64,000 nucleotides of DNA, taken from positions 310,001 through 374,000 of the forward strand of contig NZ_JAFBDW010000002.1 of NCBI RefSeq assembly GCF_016908415.1, in the 5' to 3' direction. This document shows, piece after piece, positions 34,478 to 44,554 of the stretch; the first letter of the stretch is position 1; the number at the start of each line of letters is the position of its first letter. Origin of the DNA: Caldicoprobacter guelmensis. GTDB taxonomy: Bacteria > Bacillota > Clostridia > Caldicoprobacterales > Caldicoprobacteraceae. The notes under the pieces were generated by a model. The model did no database searches. It saw nothing but the letters and a program-made list of their open reading frames with translations, and was not told the origin of the DNA. A program made the position numbers and the translations under genes.

Positions 34478-35056
34478 ATGGTGATTTTGATAGATAATTA
34501 TGATTCCTTTACCTACAATTTATACCAGTATATCGGCGAGATTTATCCCCATGTAGAAGTGGTAAGAAACGATGAAATAACGGTGGATGAGGTTATTAGT
34601 TCTGGTGCCAAGAGGATAGTGCTGTCGCCGGGGCCTGGCAGGCCTGAAGATGCCGGCATATGCGTTGAGCTTATAAAAAGGCTCAACGGTCAAATTCCCA
34701 TTCTCGGCATTTGTCTGGGGCATCAGGCTATAGGATATGCTTATGGTGCAAAAGTGGTGCGTGCGAACAGAATACTGCACGGCAAGACTTCAATGGTTAT
34801 ACACAACGGAAAAGGGATACTGTGTGGAGTAAAAAACCCCATACGCGCAACTCGATATCATTCCCTGGTGCTGGATGAGGAGAGCTTACCGCCAGAACTA
34901 GAGGTTACGGCTCGTACGCCGGACGGAACCATCATGGCGGTGAGTCACAGAAGACTGCCGGTCTACGGAATACAGTTTCATCCTGAATCCATACTCACAG
35001 AGCACGGCAAAAAAATACTGAAAAATTTCATGGGAGGGATCATAAGTGTTGAGTGA
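34478..35056 (+). CDS. trpG: Anthranilate synthase component II (glutamine amidotransferase)
   Basis: TrpG, 192 residues, supplies ammonia from glutamine to TrpE. NYDSFTYNL at the start, the oxyanion motif LSPGPGRPEDAG, the nucleophile in GICLGHQAIG and the terminal FHPESILT catalytic histidine and glutamate are intact. The frame is open upstream within trpE; AAGGAGG inside trpE's end and the ATG at 34478 define the start. Overlaps trpD by 11 bases. Confidence 0.95.
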   Translation: MVILIDNYDSFTYNLYQYIGEIYPHVEVVRNDEITVDEVISSGAKRIVLSPGPGRPEDAGICVELIKRLNGQIPILGICLGHQAIGYAYGAKVVRANRILHGKTSMVIHNGKGILCGVKNPIRATRYHSLVLDEESLPPELEVTARTPDGTIMAVSHRRLPVYGIQFHPESILTEHGKKILKNFMGGIISVE

Positions 35057-36068
35057 AGTGCTGAAAAAAATAGTGTCGGGTGAGCACTTGACCCAAGAAG
35101 AGGCGGCGCTGTCTATGGATTATATAATGGACGGCAGCGCTACGCCGTCACAGATAGGCGCTTTTCTGGTGGCGTTGCGTATGAAGGGGGAAACCATTCC
35201 CGAGATAACAGGGTGTGCCCTTTCCATGAGGCTTAAGGCCCAAAAAGTGGTTCTAGACGACTATGCAATAGATACTTGCGGTACAGGTGGGGATGGTGGC
35301 AGGACTTTTAACATATCGACGGCGGTGGCAATTATTGCAGCAGCTGCTGGGGTGAAGGTGGCAAAGCATGGCAACAGGGCGGTGTCCAGCAAAAGCGGGA
35401 GTGCAGATGTGCTTGAGGCCCTGGGCATCAAGATTGAGATGTCACCCGAGATGGTGGTTGAGTGCATCAAGAGGACGCATATAGGCTTCCTGTTTGCTCC
35501 TCATTACCATGTATCCATGAAGAATGTGGTTGGACCGCGGCGAGAGCTGGGGATAAGGACAATTTTCAACATATTGGGTCCGCTTACCAATCCCGCTGGT
35601 GTTAAGGGGCAGGTTTTAGGTGTGTATGATGGGCGGCTGGTACACAGCCTAGCGGAGGTATTAATTAATTTGGGCACTCAAAGGGCAATGGTGGTACATG
35701 GCTTGGATGGCCTTGATGAAATCACTACTACCACGAGGACAATGGTAAGTGAGGTCAAGGAGGGAGAGATAATCGATTATGAGATAGATCCCGCTGAGTA
35801 CGGTATTCCTTATGCCAAGCCCCAAGACATCGCGGGCGCTGATGCAGAATACAACGCTGAGCTGATAAAAAGGATATTAAAAGGCGAAAAAGGCCCTGCG
35901 CGGGATATAGTCCTCCTGAATGCTGCTGCTGCGCTGTACGTTGGCAATGACGCGGAGAGCATAAAGGAAGGGCTTGAAAAAGCTGCATACTTGATCGATT
36001 CTGGTGCGGCGTATGAAAAGTTAAAGGAATTCATAAGGGTGAGCAGGGAGGTGGCATATGTTTCTTGA
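35046..36068 (+). CDS. trpD: Anthranilate phosphoribosyltransferase
   Basis: TrpD, 340 residues, transfers phosphoribosyl from PRPP to anthranilate. The PRPP-binding DTCGTGGDGGRTFNIST and the KHGNRAVSSKSGSADVLEALG segment are present. The start is GTG inside the end of trpG, with GGGAGGG upstream. It ends overlapping trpC by 11 bases. Confidence 0.95.
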   Translation: MLSEVLKKIVSGEHLTQEEAALSMDYIMDGSATPSQIGAFLVALRMKGETIPEITGCALSMRLKAQKVVLDDYAIDTCGTGGDGGRTFNISTAVAIIAAAAGVKVAKHGNRAVSSKSGSADVLEALGIKIEMSPEMVVECIKRTHIGFLFAPHYHVSMKNVVGPRRELGIRTIFNILGPLTNPAGVKGQVLGVYDGRLVHSLAEVLINLGTQRAMVVHGLDGLDEITTTTRTMVSEVKEGEIIDYEIDPAEYGIPYAKPQDIAGADAEYNAELIKRILKGEKGPARDIVLLNAAAALYVGNDAESIKEGLEKAAYLIDSGAAYEKLKEFIRVSREVAYVS

Positions 36069-36849
36069 TGAAATAATAGCTTATAAGAAAGACCGCGTGA
36101 AGGAACAAAAGCAAAAAAAATCATTAAGAGTGTTGGAAGAGGAGATGCAGTGTGCACCGCTACACAGGAATTTTGTTAAGGCGCTACGCCAGAGTAGTTG
36201 TGGTAGCCGAGATGAAGTAAAGATTATTGCTGAGATAAAGAAGGCATCACCCTCCAAAGGAGTTATAAGAAAGGATGTAGTACCGGCTGATGTTGCAAGG
36301 TTATATCAGGAGGGTGGAGCAGATGCCATCTCGGTTTTAACTGAGGATAAGTACTTTATGGGGTGTGATGCCTTCTTGCAGGAGGTCAAGCAAGCGGTTT
36401 CATGTCCTGTGCTTAGGAAGGATTTTATAATAGATCCCTATCAGATTTATCAATCCAAGGCGCTAGGGGCTGATGCTGTCTTGCTCATCGTAGCTGTTTT
36501 AGGGAAGAAACTGAAGGAGTTTTACAACCTCGCAAAATCCCTGGAACTGGAATGCCTGGTGGAGGTCCATGACGAAAAAGAACTGGAAATTGCACTAGAT
36601 TGTGGGGTGGAGATAATAGGCATAAACAACCGTGACCTTAAAAGTTTTACAGTAAGCCTTGATACCACCCAAAAGCTCATAAGTATGATTCCTGAACATA
36701 TCGTGAAGGTGTCGGAAAGTGGCATAAAATCGCTAGAGGATATAAGGTGCCTTAAGTCCATAGGTGTGGATGCATTTTTGATAGGCGAGACTTTGATGAC
36801 TGCAAACGACGTGGTAGGAACTCTCAGAAGGTTTAAAGGGATCCCATGA
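36058..36849 (+). CDS. trpC: Indole-3-glycerol phosphate synthase
   Basis: TrpC, 263 residues, a TIM barrel that closes CdRP to indoleglycerol phosphate. Conserved IIAEIKKASPSKG, LRKDFIIDPYQI, IGINNRDLKSF and VSESGI are visible. The ATG overlaps the trpD end. A 127-base gap follows before trpF, without a recognisable gene. Confidence 0.95.
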   Translation: MFLDEIIAYKKDRVKEQKQKKSLRVLEEEMQCAPLHRNFVKALRQSSCGSRDEVKIIAEIKKASPSKGVIRKDVVPADVARLYQEGGADAISVLTEDKYFMGCDAFLQEVKQAVSCPVLRKDFIIDPYQIYQSKALGADAVLLIVAVLGKKLKEFYNLAKSLELECLVEVHDEKELEIALDCGVEIIGINNRDLKSFTVSLDTTQKLISMIPEHIVKVSESGIKSLEDIRCLKSIGVDAFLIGETLMTANDVVGTLRRFKGIP

Positions 36850-36976
36850 TGGTTCTTTTTAAATGATGCTCAGCACTTATAGAGTGGTGGACGAGTTGGC
36901 GTTTGTTGTAATCTGGGTTTGATATTGGCGGCTGGATAGAGTATTCTGCGAGACATTTGAGGGGGCAGCACTTAAG

Positions 36977-37609
36977 ATGGTTAAGATAAAGATGTGTGGC
37001 CTTACAAGGTATCAAGACATTGATTATGTAAATGAGTTAAAAGTCGATTATGCGGGGTTTGTGTTTGCCAAAAGCCCCAGGAGAGTGGATTTACCACATG
37101 CCGAAAAGCTGATTGCCCGGCTGGATAAAGGCATAAAAAAAGTGGGCGTGTTTGTAAATCAGGGTCGAGAATTTATAAGGGATGCATGTAACTTTTTAGG
37201 CCTCGATGTGATACAGCTTCACGGTGACGAAACCCCAGAGGAGGCCGCTGCATATGCCGCTGCATACGGTGTTGAGGTGTGGAAGGCTGTACGGGTAAGA
37301 GGTCAAAATGATTTGCTGCAGGCCTTCATATACAGGGTGGATGGTATATTGCTGGATGCAGCGGTACAGGGGAGTTATGGGGGGACAGGCCAAACGTTTG
37401 ACTGGGATTTATTAGATGGTGTATCTTTTGATAAAAAAATCATTCTGGCAGGAGGCCTTAATCCTCTAAATGTTTGCTCGGCTATAGCCAAGGTAAAGCC
37501 GCATGCTGTGGATGTGAGTAGTGGCGTGGAAACCAATGGTTTTAAGGATTACTATAAGATGAAGGATTTTGTAGAAAGGGTGAGAAGCTTTGAAGAACGT
37601 GCCAGGTAG
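36977..37609 (+). CDS. trpF: Phosphoribosylanthranilate isomerase
   Basis: TrpF, 210 residues, isomerises PRA to CdRP. KMCGLTRYQDI at the start (catalytic cysteine), the VIQLHGDE strand and the final VDVSSGVETNGFKD phosphate-binding part are present. GAGGGGGC precedes the ATG. It overlaps the TTG start of trpB by 20 bases. Confidence 0.94.
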   Translation: MVKIKMCGLTRYQDIDYVNELKVDYAGFVFAKSPRRVDLPHAEKLIARLDKGIKKVGVFVNQGREFIRDACNFLGLDVIQLHGDETPEEAAAYAAAYGVEVWKAVRVRGQNDLLQAFIYRVDGILLDAAVQGSYGGTGQTFDWDLLDGVSFDKKIILAGGLNPLNVCSAIAKVKPHAVDVSSGVETNGFKDYYKMKDFVERVRSFEERAR

Positions 37610-38774
37610 GTTTGGTATATTCGGAGGTCAGTATGTACCCGAAACAGTGATGAATGCCTTGATTGAGCTTGAGAGGGAGTTCAATGCGGCTATACAAGAC
37701 GAAAGTTTCATGGAGGAATACCGCTATTACCTGAGGGAATATGCGGGACGGCCTACGCCGCTGTATTTTGCACAAAACCTTACCAAGAAACTGGGTGGGG
37801 CTAGGGTGTACCTGAAACGGGAAGACCTCAATCACACAGGGGCACACAAGATCAACAACGTTTTGGGACAGATACTTCTGGCAAGGCGAATGGGTAAAAG
37901 GAGGGTGATAGCTGAAACCGGGGCCGGCCAGCACGGCGTGGCCACCGCCACCGGTGCCGCTATGTTTGGCATGCAGTGTGAGATCTTCATGGGCAAGGAA
38001 GATGTAAAAAGGCAGGCTTTAAATGTATTTAGGATGCGTCTTTTAGGAGCCAGAGTGCATAGCGTCGAGTCGGGTACCGGCACGTTAAAAGATGCCGTCA
38101 ACGAAGCCATAAGAGACTGGGTTACCAGGATAGAGGATACCTTCTATGTAATAGGTTCGGTGGTAGGACCTCATCCTTATCCGACTATGGTGAGGGAGTT
38201 CCAAAAAGTGATAGGGGAAGAGGCTAAAGCGCAGATATTGGAAAAAGAGGGCAGACTGCCCGATTATATCATCGCCTGCGTGGGTGGTGGCAGCAATGCG
38301 ATGGGGATATTTCACCCGTTTTATCATGACAGAGAGGTAAAGCTTATTGGAGTTGAAGCTGCAGGGTTGGGATTGGAGACCGGCAAGCACGCTGCTACAA
38401 TGGCTATGGGGAGCGTAGGCGTGTTGCACGGCATGAAGACCTTACTCTTGCAGGATAGCGAGGGGCAGATTATGCCGGTACATTCCATCTCAGCGGGGCT
38501 TGACTATCCGGGTGTGGGCCCGGAACACGCGTACTACAAAGAGATAGGGAGAGCCGAATATGTTGCCGTGACGGATAGAGAAGCGGTAGAAGCTTTTGTG
38601 GAGCTATCCAGGACGGAAGGGATCATTCCGGCATTGGAAAGCGCACATGCGGTAGCTTACGCCATGAAACTGGTTCCACAACTTTCGAAAGATAAAATAG
38701 TAATCGTAAATCTCTCGGGTAGAGGGGATAAGGATGTCGAGACGGTTGCAAATTTACCGGAGGTGGAACTATGA
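37590..38774 (+). CDS. trpB: Tryptophan synthase beta subunit
   Basis: TrpB (TrpB1 type), 394 residues, condenses indole and serine on PLP. The PLP lysine lies in HTGAHKINN, the phosphate loop is GGGSNAMG, and the AETGAGQHGVATA segment is conserved. Starts with TTG preceded by GAAAGGGTGAG inside trpF. Overlaps trpA by four bases (ATGA). Confidence 0.96.
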   Translation: MKNVPGRFGIFGGQYVPETVMNALIELEREFNAAIQDESFMEEYRYYLREYAGRPTPLYFAQNLTKKLGGARVYLKREDLNHTGAHKINNVLGQILLARRMGKRRVIAETGAGQHGVATATGAAMFGMQCEIFMGKEDVKRQALNVFRMRLLGARVHSVESGTGTLKDAVNEAIRDWVTRIEDTFYVIGSVVGPHPYPTMVREFQKVIGEEAKAQILEKEGRLPDYIIACVGGGSNAMGIFHPFYHDREVKLIGVEAAGLGLETGKHAATMAMGSVGVLHGMKTLLLQDSEGQIMPVHSISAGLDYPGVGPEHAYYKEIGRAEYVAVTDREAVEAFVELSRTEGIIPALESAHAVAYAMKLVPQLSKDKIVIVNLSGRGDKDVETVANLPEVEL

Positions 38775-39583
38775 GCAGCACCGATTTGACTATGAACAGA
38801 ATTGATAAAGCATTCAACAATTTGCGGGAAAAAGGCAGCAAAGCACTTATAACCTACATCACTGCCGGGGATCCCGATATCGACACCACTGCGGAGTTGA
38901 TTGTCGAAATGGGAAAGGCGGGGGCAGATATCATCGAGCTGGGCATACCCTATTCTGATCCTCTAGCAGATGGACCGGTCATTCAAAGGGCTTCTGCAAG
39001 GGCGCTTAATAAAGGCATAAGGATAGCCGATATAATGAATATGGCCAGGTCTGTCAGACGGGTTACACAGGTCCCCCTGGTATACCTGGTGTATTATAAC
39101 TCGGTATTTAAATACGGCATAGAGAGGTTTGTAAAAGAAGCGCACGATGTTGGCATAGATGGAATTATAATCCCTGACCTGCCTTTGGAGGAAAAAGGAG
39201 AAGTTTTTGACATAACCAGGCAATACGGTATACACCTTATTCCTTTGGTTGCACCCACATCCCATGAGCGTATAGCCAGGATTGTCGAAAACGCGAGTGG
39301 GTTTGTGTATTGCGTTTCCACAACCGGTGTCACCGGTGAAAGGGACCAAATTCATACCGATATAAAGGCATATATGGAAGAGGTGTCAAGATATACCAGC
39401 CTACCCAAAGCCATAGGTTTCGGCATATCAAAACCGGACATGGCGCGACAGTTTAGGGACTACTGTGACGGCATCATAATAGGAAGTGCTATAGTATCTC
39501 TTATAGAGAAGGCGTCAAGCAAAGATGAAATGCTTGAAAACATAGGTCAATTTATAAGAAATATAAAACAGGCATTGCGATGA
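38771..39583 (+). CDS. trpA: Tryptophan synthase alpha subunit
   Basis: TrpA, 270 residues, cleaves indoleglycerol phosphate and channels indole to TrpB. Catalytic glutamate in ELGIPYSDPLADGPVIQ and aspartate in GIIIPDLPLEE are intact; GFGISKPD binds phosphate. Translationally coupled to trpB. It is the last gene of the operon and is followed by a long hairpin. Confidence 0.95.
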   Translation: MSSTDLTMNRIDKAFNNLREKGSKALITYITAGDPDIDTTAELIVEMGKAGADIIELGIPYSDPLADGPVIQRASARALNKGIRIADIMNMARSVRRVTQVPLVYLVYYNSVFKYGIERFVKEAHDVGIDGIIIPDLPLEEKGEVFDITRQYGIHLIPLVAPTSHERIARIVENASGFVYCVSTTGVTGERDQIHTDIKAYMEEVSRYTSLPKAIGFGISKPDMARQFRDYCDGIIIGSAIVSLIEKASSKDEMLENIGQFIRNIKQALR

Positions 39584-39662
39584 AATGATGGCAATTCATG
39601 ACGTGCCATGTAGGCGTGCCTTTAAGCTAATTGTGGGAATGATTTTGAACTGGTCTGTGATA

Positions 39663-39708
39663 AACAAATAAGGGCAGTTCCCCACAACGCGAACTGTCCT
39701 TATTTGTT
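39663..39708. terminator. Shared terminator of trp operon and corA
   Basis: An 18-bp stem (39663-39680 with 39691-39708) with a single wobble. The outer base pairs are A/T rich in both directions, so it can end transcripts from either side; corA's stop codon lies at its edge. Confidence 0.7.
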
Positions 39709-40639
39709 AGAACATCTTCTTTTTCATCAAGATTAGCGCTGATACTATACATAGTGCCAGGGAAAAGAAAAATATGATTCCTCCTGCCATTGGATGGCTT
39801 TCAAGAGGGAGCCTGACGTTCATGCCAAAAAAGCTGTAAACAATAGTAGGAATTGCCAGTACAATAGTGACGGAGGTCAAAAATTTCATGACTATGTTTA
39901 AATTGTTAGAAATAATGGAGGCAAAAGCATCCATGGTGCTGCTCAATATATTGGTGTATATATTGGCCATTTCGATTGCTTGCTTGTTCTCTACAATGAC
40001 GTCTTCCAACAATTCGGTATCATCAGGATACTTCTTTATGTAATCAGCTTTGAGTATTTTTTCCATCACTATTTCGTTGGCTGTAAGGGAGGTAGTGAAA
40101 TATACAAGGCTTTTACTTAATGCCAAAAGTTGAATGAGTTCCTCATTTTTCATTGATTTGTGAAGTTCTCGTTCAATTATGCTGCTGGCCTTATCTATTT
40201 GGCGGAGGTATGTAAGATACTGAGCTGCGTTTTTGTATAGGATTTGGAGGATAAACCGAGTCTTTTTGTAGGTGTAAAAAGTCTTTACTCGGTTTTCTAT
40301 AAAATCTGTTATAATGGAGGTCTCTTTTAGACATACGGTGATAATGCTTTTTTCGGTTGTGATTATCCCTAAAGGGATGGTGGTGTAAATCAAAGAATTA
40401 TTTTCCATTTCTACTATAGGGATGTCCACTATAATCAAAACATTTCCTTCTTCTGCTTTTATTCTGGGTTTTTCTTCTTCATCCAATGGTGCTCGGATAT
40501 AATCGGGATCCACATGAAGAGCTTCACATACTTTTTGAATCTCATATTCACTGGGGGCTGTTAGATGAACCCATACTCCCTCTTCAAAATTTTGTAATTC
40601 CTCTAACCTGTCTTCTATCGTTTTGAAAATACGGAGCAT
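39707..40639 (-). CDS. CorA-family divalent cation channel
   Basis: A 310-residue CorA-type Mg2+ (or other divalent) channel. Cytosolic alpha/beta and long helical part, then two C-terminal membrane helices with the signature YSFFGMN (GMN motif) at the pore mouth and a basic tail (LMKKKMF). It may be a magnesium, cobalt or nickel transporter; the sequence cannot decide. Convergent to trpA and divergent from the NrtR-like gene. Confidence 0.9.
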   Translation of the reverse strand: MLRIFKTIEDRLEELQNFEEGVWVHLTAPSEYEIQKVCEALHVDPDYIRAPLDEEEKPRIKAEEGNVLIIVDIPIVEMENNSLIYTTIPLGIITTEKSIITVCLKETSIITDFIENRVKTFYTYKKTRFILQILYKNAAQYLTYLRQIDKASSIIERELHKSMKNEELIQLLALSKSLVYFTTSLTANEIVMEKILKADYIKKYPDDTELLEDVIVENKQAIEMANIYTNILSSTMDAFASIISNNLNIVMKFLTSVTIVLAIPTIVYSFFGMNVRLPLESHPMAGGIIFFFSLALCIVSALILMKKKMF

Positions 40640-40786
40640 ACGGTTTTACACCTTCTTCCTTGAAAAAATGGATATCGTGGATATCAACATTTAAGTTCAT
40701 TAAGTTGATTAAATTATAATGCTATTTAAGAGGTCAGTCAATCTGCTTTTGTCTATATTATTGTGCAACCCCTTATTCACAATAAC

Positions 40787-40815
40787 TTGACAAAAACTTG
40801 TAACCATACTATGCT
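40787..40815 (+). promoter_or_regulatory. Promoter of the nrtR-pncB pair
   Basis: TTGACA (40787-40792), 17 bases, TATGCT (40810-40815). An imperfect inverted repeat TTGA-N8-TCAA (40820-40835) just after it is a possible autoregulatory site. Confidence 0.6.
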
Positions 40816-40859
40816 TTAAGTTGAATATTAACTCAAATCGGCAAAATAGGAGCTGAGAG

Positions 40860-41783
40860 ATGATGACAGATAAGATGGTCAACGCTCAGGGATTGACCGA
40901 AGAGGAATTTTTAAAGCAGTATGATCCTGATAAGTACGCTACCAGCAATCCTGCACTTACTGTAGATATGCTCCTTTTCGCATTGCGTGACGATGAAAAA
41001 TCCAATACAGCTGTAACATCTACTAAGCACTTAGATGTACTTATGATAAAGAGAGGCGATCATCCTTTCATGGGTAAGTGGGCGCTTCCTGGGGGGTTTG
41101 TAACGCGCAATGAAGACCCGGAAAAAGCGGCCTTGCGTGAGCTTAAAGAAGAAACTGGTATAGACGAGGTACACATGGAACAGCTTTATACCTGGGGTGC
41201 CCCGGGACGTGACCCGCGGACCCATGTGGTTAGCGTTTCCTATATGGCTCTGGTTGATGGGGCAAAGGTAAAAGTGAGGGCTGGCGATGATGCCAGCGAT
41301 GCCAGGTGGTTCAAAGTAAACCTCGATGTTGTCGATAAAAGAAGAGATACTATGCCAAATGGATATATTATGGAAGTCAAGTACAGGCTAGACCTTTGGA
41401 ATAATCAACAACAGCTATATGGGGTGGTAAAAGCTATAAAAAGCGTGGAAAATGGAATAGTAAAGAGCAGGTATAAACTTCTTGAAGTGCAGGACATTGC
41501 ATTTGATCACGCTGTAATAATTACTTATGGGCTTTTGCAGCTTAGAAAGAAGATATGGTTTGCCCCCTTAGTTTTAGGCGTTATGCCTCAATATTTTACA
41601 ATGGCACAGTTAAAAGAGGCTTATGAAGCTGTATTGGGTGAAAAGTTTACACTGGACGAATTTGCCGATGAAATCTTAAAAACAGATATGATAGTTGAAG
41701 TTAAGAATGATGGCAAAGTGGAAGCTGGAAAAGATAAACTGTATATGCTCAATCCAGAGTGGGATTGCAGTAATGTTGTGTAG
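40860..41783 (+). CDS. Nudix protein with winged helix, NrtR-like NAD regulator
   Basis: A 307-residue protein with an N-terminal Nudix domain (about 40-165) and a C-terminal winged-helix region (about 215-295). This is the NrtR architecture, in which ADP-ribose-type ligands control repression of NAD genes. The Nudix box is complete (GFVTRNEDPEKAALRELKEE, with TGI after), so hydrolase activity is possible too. It sits directly upstream of a nicotinate phosphoribosyltransferase gene, supporting a role in NAD salvage control. Two adjacent ATGs (40860, 40863) could start it. Confidence 0.8.
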   Translation: MMTDKMVNAQGLTEEEFLKQYDPDKYATSNPALTVDMLLFALRDDEKSNTAVTSTKHLDVLMIKRGDHPFMGKWALPGGFVTRNEDPEKAALRELKEETGIDEVHMEQLYTWGAPGRDPRTHVVSVSYMALVDGAKVKVRAGDDASDARWFKVNLDVVDKRRDTMPNGYIMEVKYRLDLWNNQQQLYGVVKAIKSVENGIVKSRYKLLEVQDIAFDHAVIITYGLLQLRKKIWFAPLVLGVMPQYFTMAQLKEAYEAVLGEKFTLDEFADEILKTDMIVEVKNDGKVEAGKDKLYMLNPEWDCSNVV

Positions 41784-41856
41784 ATATTTGTGAGGTTACG
41801 TTTCACCTCCTTAAATAGAGGTGCGATGACCTTATAAAAAGTTTATGTGCTAGGAG

Positions 41857-43326
41857 ATGAAGAAATTGGTTAGGGTGGATTGGAAGGAAAAAAAGAATCT
41901 TACCATGCTCACCGACTTTTATGAGCTTACCATGTCCAACGGTTATTTTGAGCATGGGTTTAAGGACACGATAGCGTACTTTGATATGTTTTTCAGGAAA
42001 GTGCCTGACGGTGGCGGCTTTGCCATCATGGCGGGGGTTGAACAGCTGATCGATTATTTAAAAAATCTGCGCTTTACTCCCGAGGATATAGAATATCTCC
42101 GCAGCAAGAAGATGTTCAGCGAAGAGTTCTTAAAATACCTGGAGAACTTCAAGTTTGAGTGCGATGTGTGGGCAATTCCGGAGGGTACGCCAATATTTCC
42201 CAATGAGCCCATTGTAACGGTTGTAGGACCCGTCATCCAAGCTCAGTTTATAGAGACCATGGTGCTTCTCACCATAAACCACCAAAGCCTTATTGCTACC
42301 AAGGCCAACCGTATTGTACGGGCGGCGCAGGGAAGGCCGGTTATGGAGTTTGGCTCGCGCCGGGCACAGAGCTATGACGGTGCGGTGCTGGGCGCCAGAG
42401 CCGCTTATATAGGTGGGTGTGTGGGCACTGCCTGCACCATAGCCGAGAGGGATTTTGGGGTGCCGGCGGTGGGAACCATGGCCCACAGCTGGGTGCAGAT
42501 GTTTCCATCGGAACTGGAGGCCTTCCGCGCATACGCAAGGACATATCCCGATAAATGTATACTGCTGGTAGATACGTATAACGTCCTGAAGAGTGGTGTA
42601 CCAAACGCCATAAGGGTGTTCAGGGAAGAGGTAGTTCCTAGAGGATACAGGCCTCAGGGTATACGAATAGACAGCGGCGACATCGCATATCTGTCCAAAA
42701 GGGCACGGCAAATGCTTGACGAAGCAGGTTTCAATGATTGCAAGATCATCGCTTCAAGCTCGCTGGATGAATATATAATCAGGGATTTGTTGCAGCAGGG
42801 GGCTGCCGTCGATGTCTTTGGAGTGGGTGAAAAGCTCATTACCTCTAGCAGTGAGCCGGTATTTGGTGGGGTGTATAAGCTGGTTGCGGTGCAGCAAAAC
42901 GGTAAGATCATACCAAAGATAAAGATAAGTGAAAATGTGGAGAAGATAACCAATCCAGGTTTCAAACAGGTGTACAGGTTGTATGATAGAGAGACAGGCA
43001 AGGCCATTGCGGATGTGATAACCTTGCATGATGAAGTGATAGATGATACCAAGCCGTACGAGATATTTGATCCCATACACACATGGAAGCGAAAGACGGT
43101 CACCAACTTCATTGCACGGAAACTCCTTGTCAAAATATTTGATAAAGGCAGATGTGTGTATGAGAGCCCTGATATCCACAGCATAAGGAGATACTGTCAG
43201 GAACAGGTAAATACCCTGTGGCCAGAGGTATTGAGGTTTGAAAATCCCCACAACTATTACGTGGACCTCTCTAAACCTCTATGGAATTTGAAGCAAGAAC
43301 TGCTCAATAGATATGGCAATATGTAA
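41857..43326 (+). CDS. pncB: Nicotinate phosphoribosyltransferase
   Basis: A 489-residue nicotinate phosphoribosyltransferase making nicotinate mononucleotide in NAD salvage. Conserved LTDFYELTMSNGYF near the start, EFGSRRAQSYDGA, the active-site-region TMAHSWVQMF and GIRIDSGDIAYLS are present. AGGAG touches the ATG at 41857, so the in-frame TTG at 41866 may be used. It is placed 73 bases after the NrtR-like gene. Confidence 0.93.
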   Translation: MKKLVRVDWKEKKNLTMLTDFYELTMSNGYFEHGFKDTIAYFDMFFRKVPDGGGFAIMAGVEQLIDYLKNLRFTPEDIEYLRSKKMFSEEFLKYLENFKFECDVWAIPEGTPIFPNEPIVTVVGPVIQAQFIETMVLLTINHQSLIATKANRIVRAAQGRPVMEFGSRRAQSYDGAVLGARAAYIGGCVGTACTIAERDFGVPAVGTMAHSWVQMFPSELEAFRAYARTYPDKCILLVDTYNVLKSGVPNAIRVFREEVVPRGYRPQGIRIDSGDIAYLSKRARQMLDEAGFNDCKIIASSSLDEYIIRDLLQQGAAVDVFGVGEKLITSSSEPVFGGVYKLVAVQQNGKIIPKIKISENVEKITNPGFKQVYRLYDRETGKAIADVITLHDEVIDDTKPYEIFDPIHTWKRKTVTNFIARKLLVKIFDKGRCVYESPDIHSIRRYCQEQVNTLWPEVLRFENPHNYYVDLSKPLWNLKQELLNRYGNM

Positions 43327-43495
43327 TAGTACAAATATACTAAGGTAATCAAAGTGAATTGTTTTTAGGAGTATTAATTGGCTTGTGCTAAAATATATAG
43401 GAAACATTGTGGTGGGTGTTCATCATTTTTTTTAGAAAGGGGGAGTGAGGCACACTGCCTGTTGAGTATTAACCTATATAAGCAAGAGTGCAGGT

Positions 43496-44479
43496 ATGTG
43501 CCTAAATCAAATGAAAATATTGGTTACACCGACGTCTTTTAATAAAGAGGCGTGTCCTGAAGCGTGGCACATGCTAGAGCAGTTTGCCAGTGAAATTGTT
43601 TGTAATCCATATAACCGCCCGCTGACGGCCGATGAGCTTATTCCACTGCTTGAGGGCGTTGATGGATATATAGCGGGTGTAGACGATGTTTCGGCCAGGG
43701 TGATAGAAAACGCTCCTTCGACGCTCAGGGTGATTTCAAGGTATGGGGTTGGATATGACCAGGTGGATATTAAGGCCTGCGGTCAACGGGGAATTGTAGT
43801 AACAAATACTCCTAGAGTCAATGCAGAGTCAGTGGCTGATCTTGCGTTTGGGCTTATGCTTTCGGTTGCAAGGCAGATCCCCTATGCTAACAATCAGACA
43901 AAAAAGGGAGGTTGGCCACGTATCACAGGGATTGAACTCTATGGTAAGACTTTAGGAATCATAGGTTTGGGAGCCATAGGCAAGGGTGTGGCAAGGCGAG
44001 CAAAAGGTTTTTCCATGAGGGTGCTGGCATATGACCCTGCGATAGATGAGGATTTTTGCCGACAATACGGTATAGAACCTTCTTCTTTAGAGGTTGTATT
44101 GTCGGAGTCGGATTTCATATCGCTGCATTTGCCGCTTAAAGATCAAACCCGACATATCATCAATTCAAGCACAATTTCTATGATGAAGAGCGGCGCTATT
44201 TTAGTTAATACAGCACGAGGTGGGTTGGTAGACGAACAGGCGGTGTATGAGGCTTTAAAATCGGGCAAATTAGGAGGATTTGGCATGGACGTGTTTGAAG
44301 TTGAGCCGCCTGGAAACTCGCCGCTATTTGAGCTTGAAAATGTGGTGGTGACTCCACATATGGGTTCAAGTACGGTAGAAGCGATAAGGGCCATGGCTAA
44401 TTTGGCGGTCAAAAACCTCATTGATGTTTTGACCGGAAAGGAGTGCCCCTACATAGTAAACGGGGAATATTTAAAGTAG
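43496..44479 (+). CDS. D-isomer-specific 2-hydroxyacid dehydrogenase
   Basis: A 327-residue NAD-dependent dehydrogenase of the phosphoglycerate dehydrogenase group. The NAD site GLGAIGKGVARRAKGF, the catalytic arginine in NTARGGLVDE, the glutamate in DVFEVEPP and the histidine in TPHMGSST are intact. No ACT domain, so not a full-length SerA. An internal ATG at 43511 (MKILVT) is a plausible start because the ribosome site ahead of 43496 is weak. Its exact substrate is unknown. Confidence 0.85.
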   Translation: MCLNQMKILVTPTSFNKEACPEAWHMLEQFASEIVCNPYNRPLTADELIPLLEGVDGYIAGVDDVSARVIENAPSTLRVISRYGVGYDQVDIKACGQRGIVVTNTPRVNAESVADLAFGLMLSVARQIPYANNQTKKGGWPRITGIELYGKTLGIIGLGAIGKGVARRAKGFSMRVLAYDPAIDEDFCRQYGIEPSSLEVVLSESDFISLHLPLKDQTRHIINSSTISMMKSGAILVNTARGGLVDEQAVYEALKSGKLGGFGMDVFEVEPPGNSPLFELENVVVTPHMGSSTVEAIRAMANLAVKNLIDVLTGKECPYIVNGEYLK

Positions 44480-44554
44480 TATGAGTGGGTATATGCTAAG
44501 ATGGATAATGCAGCAGATCTTAAGATTGGGTAAATAAAAAAGGGGCGGTGTGCT

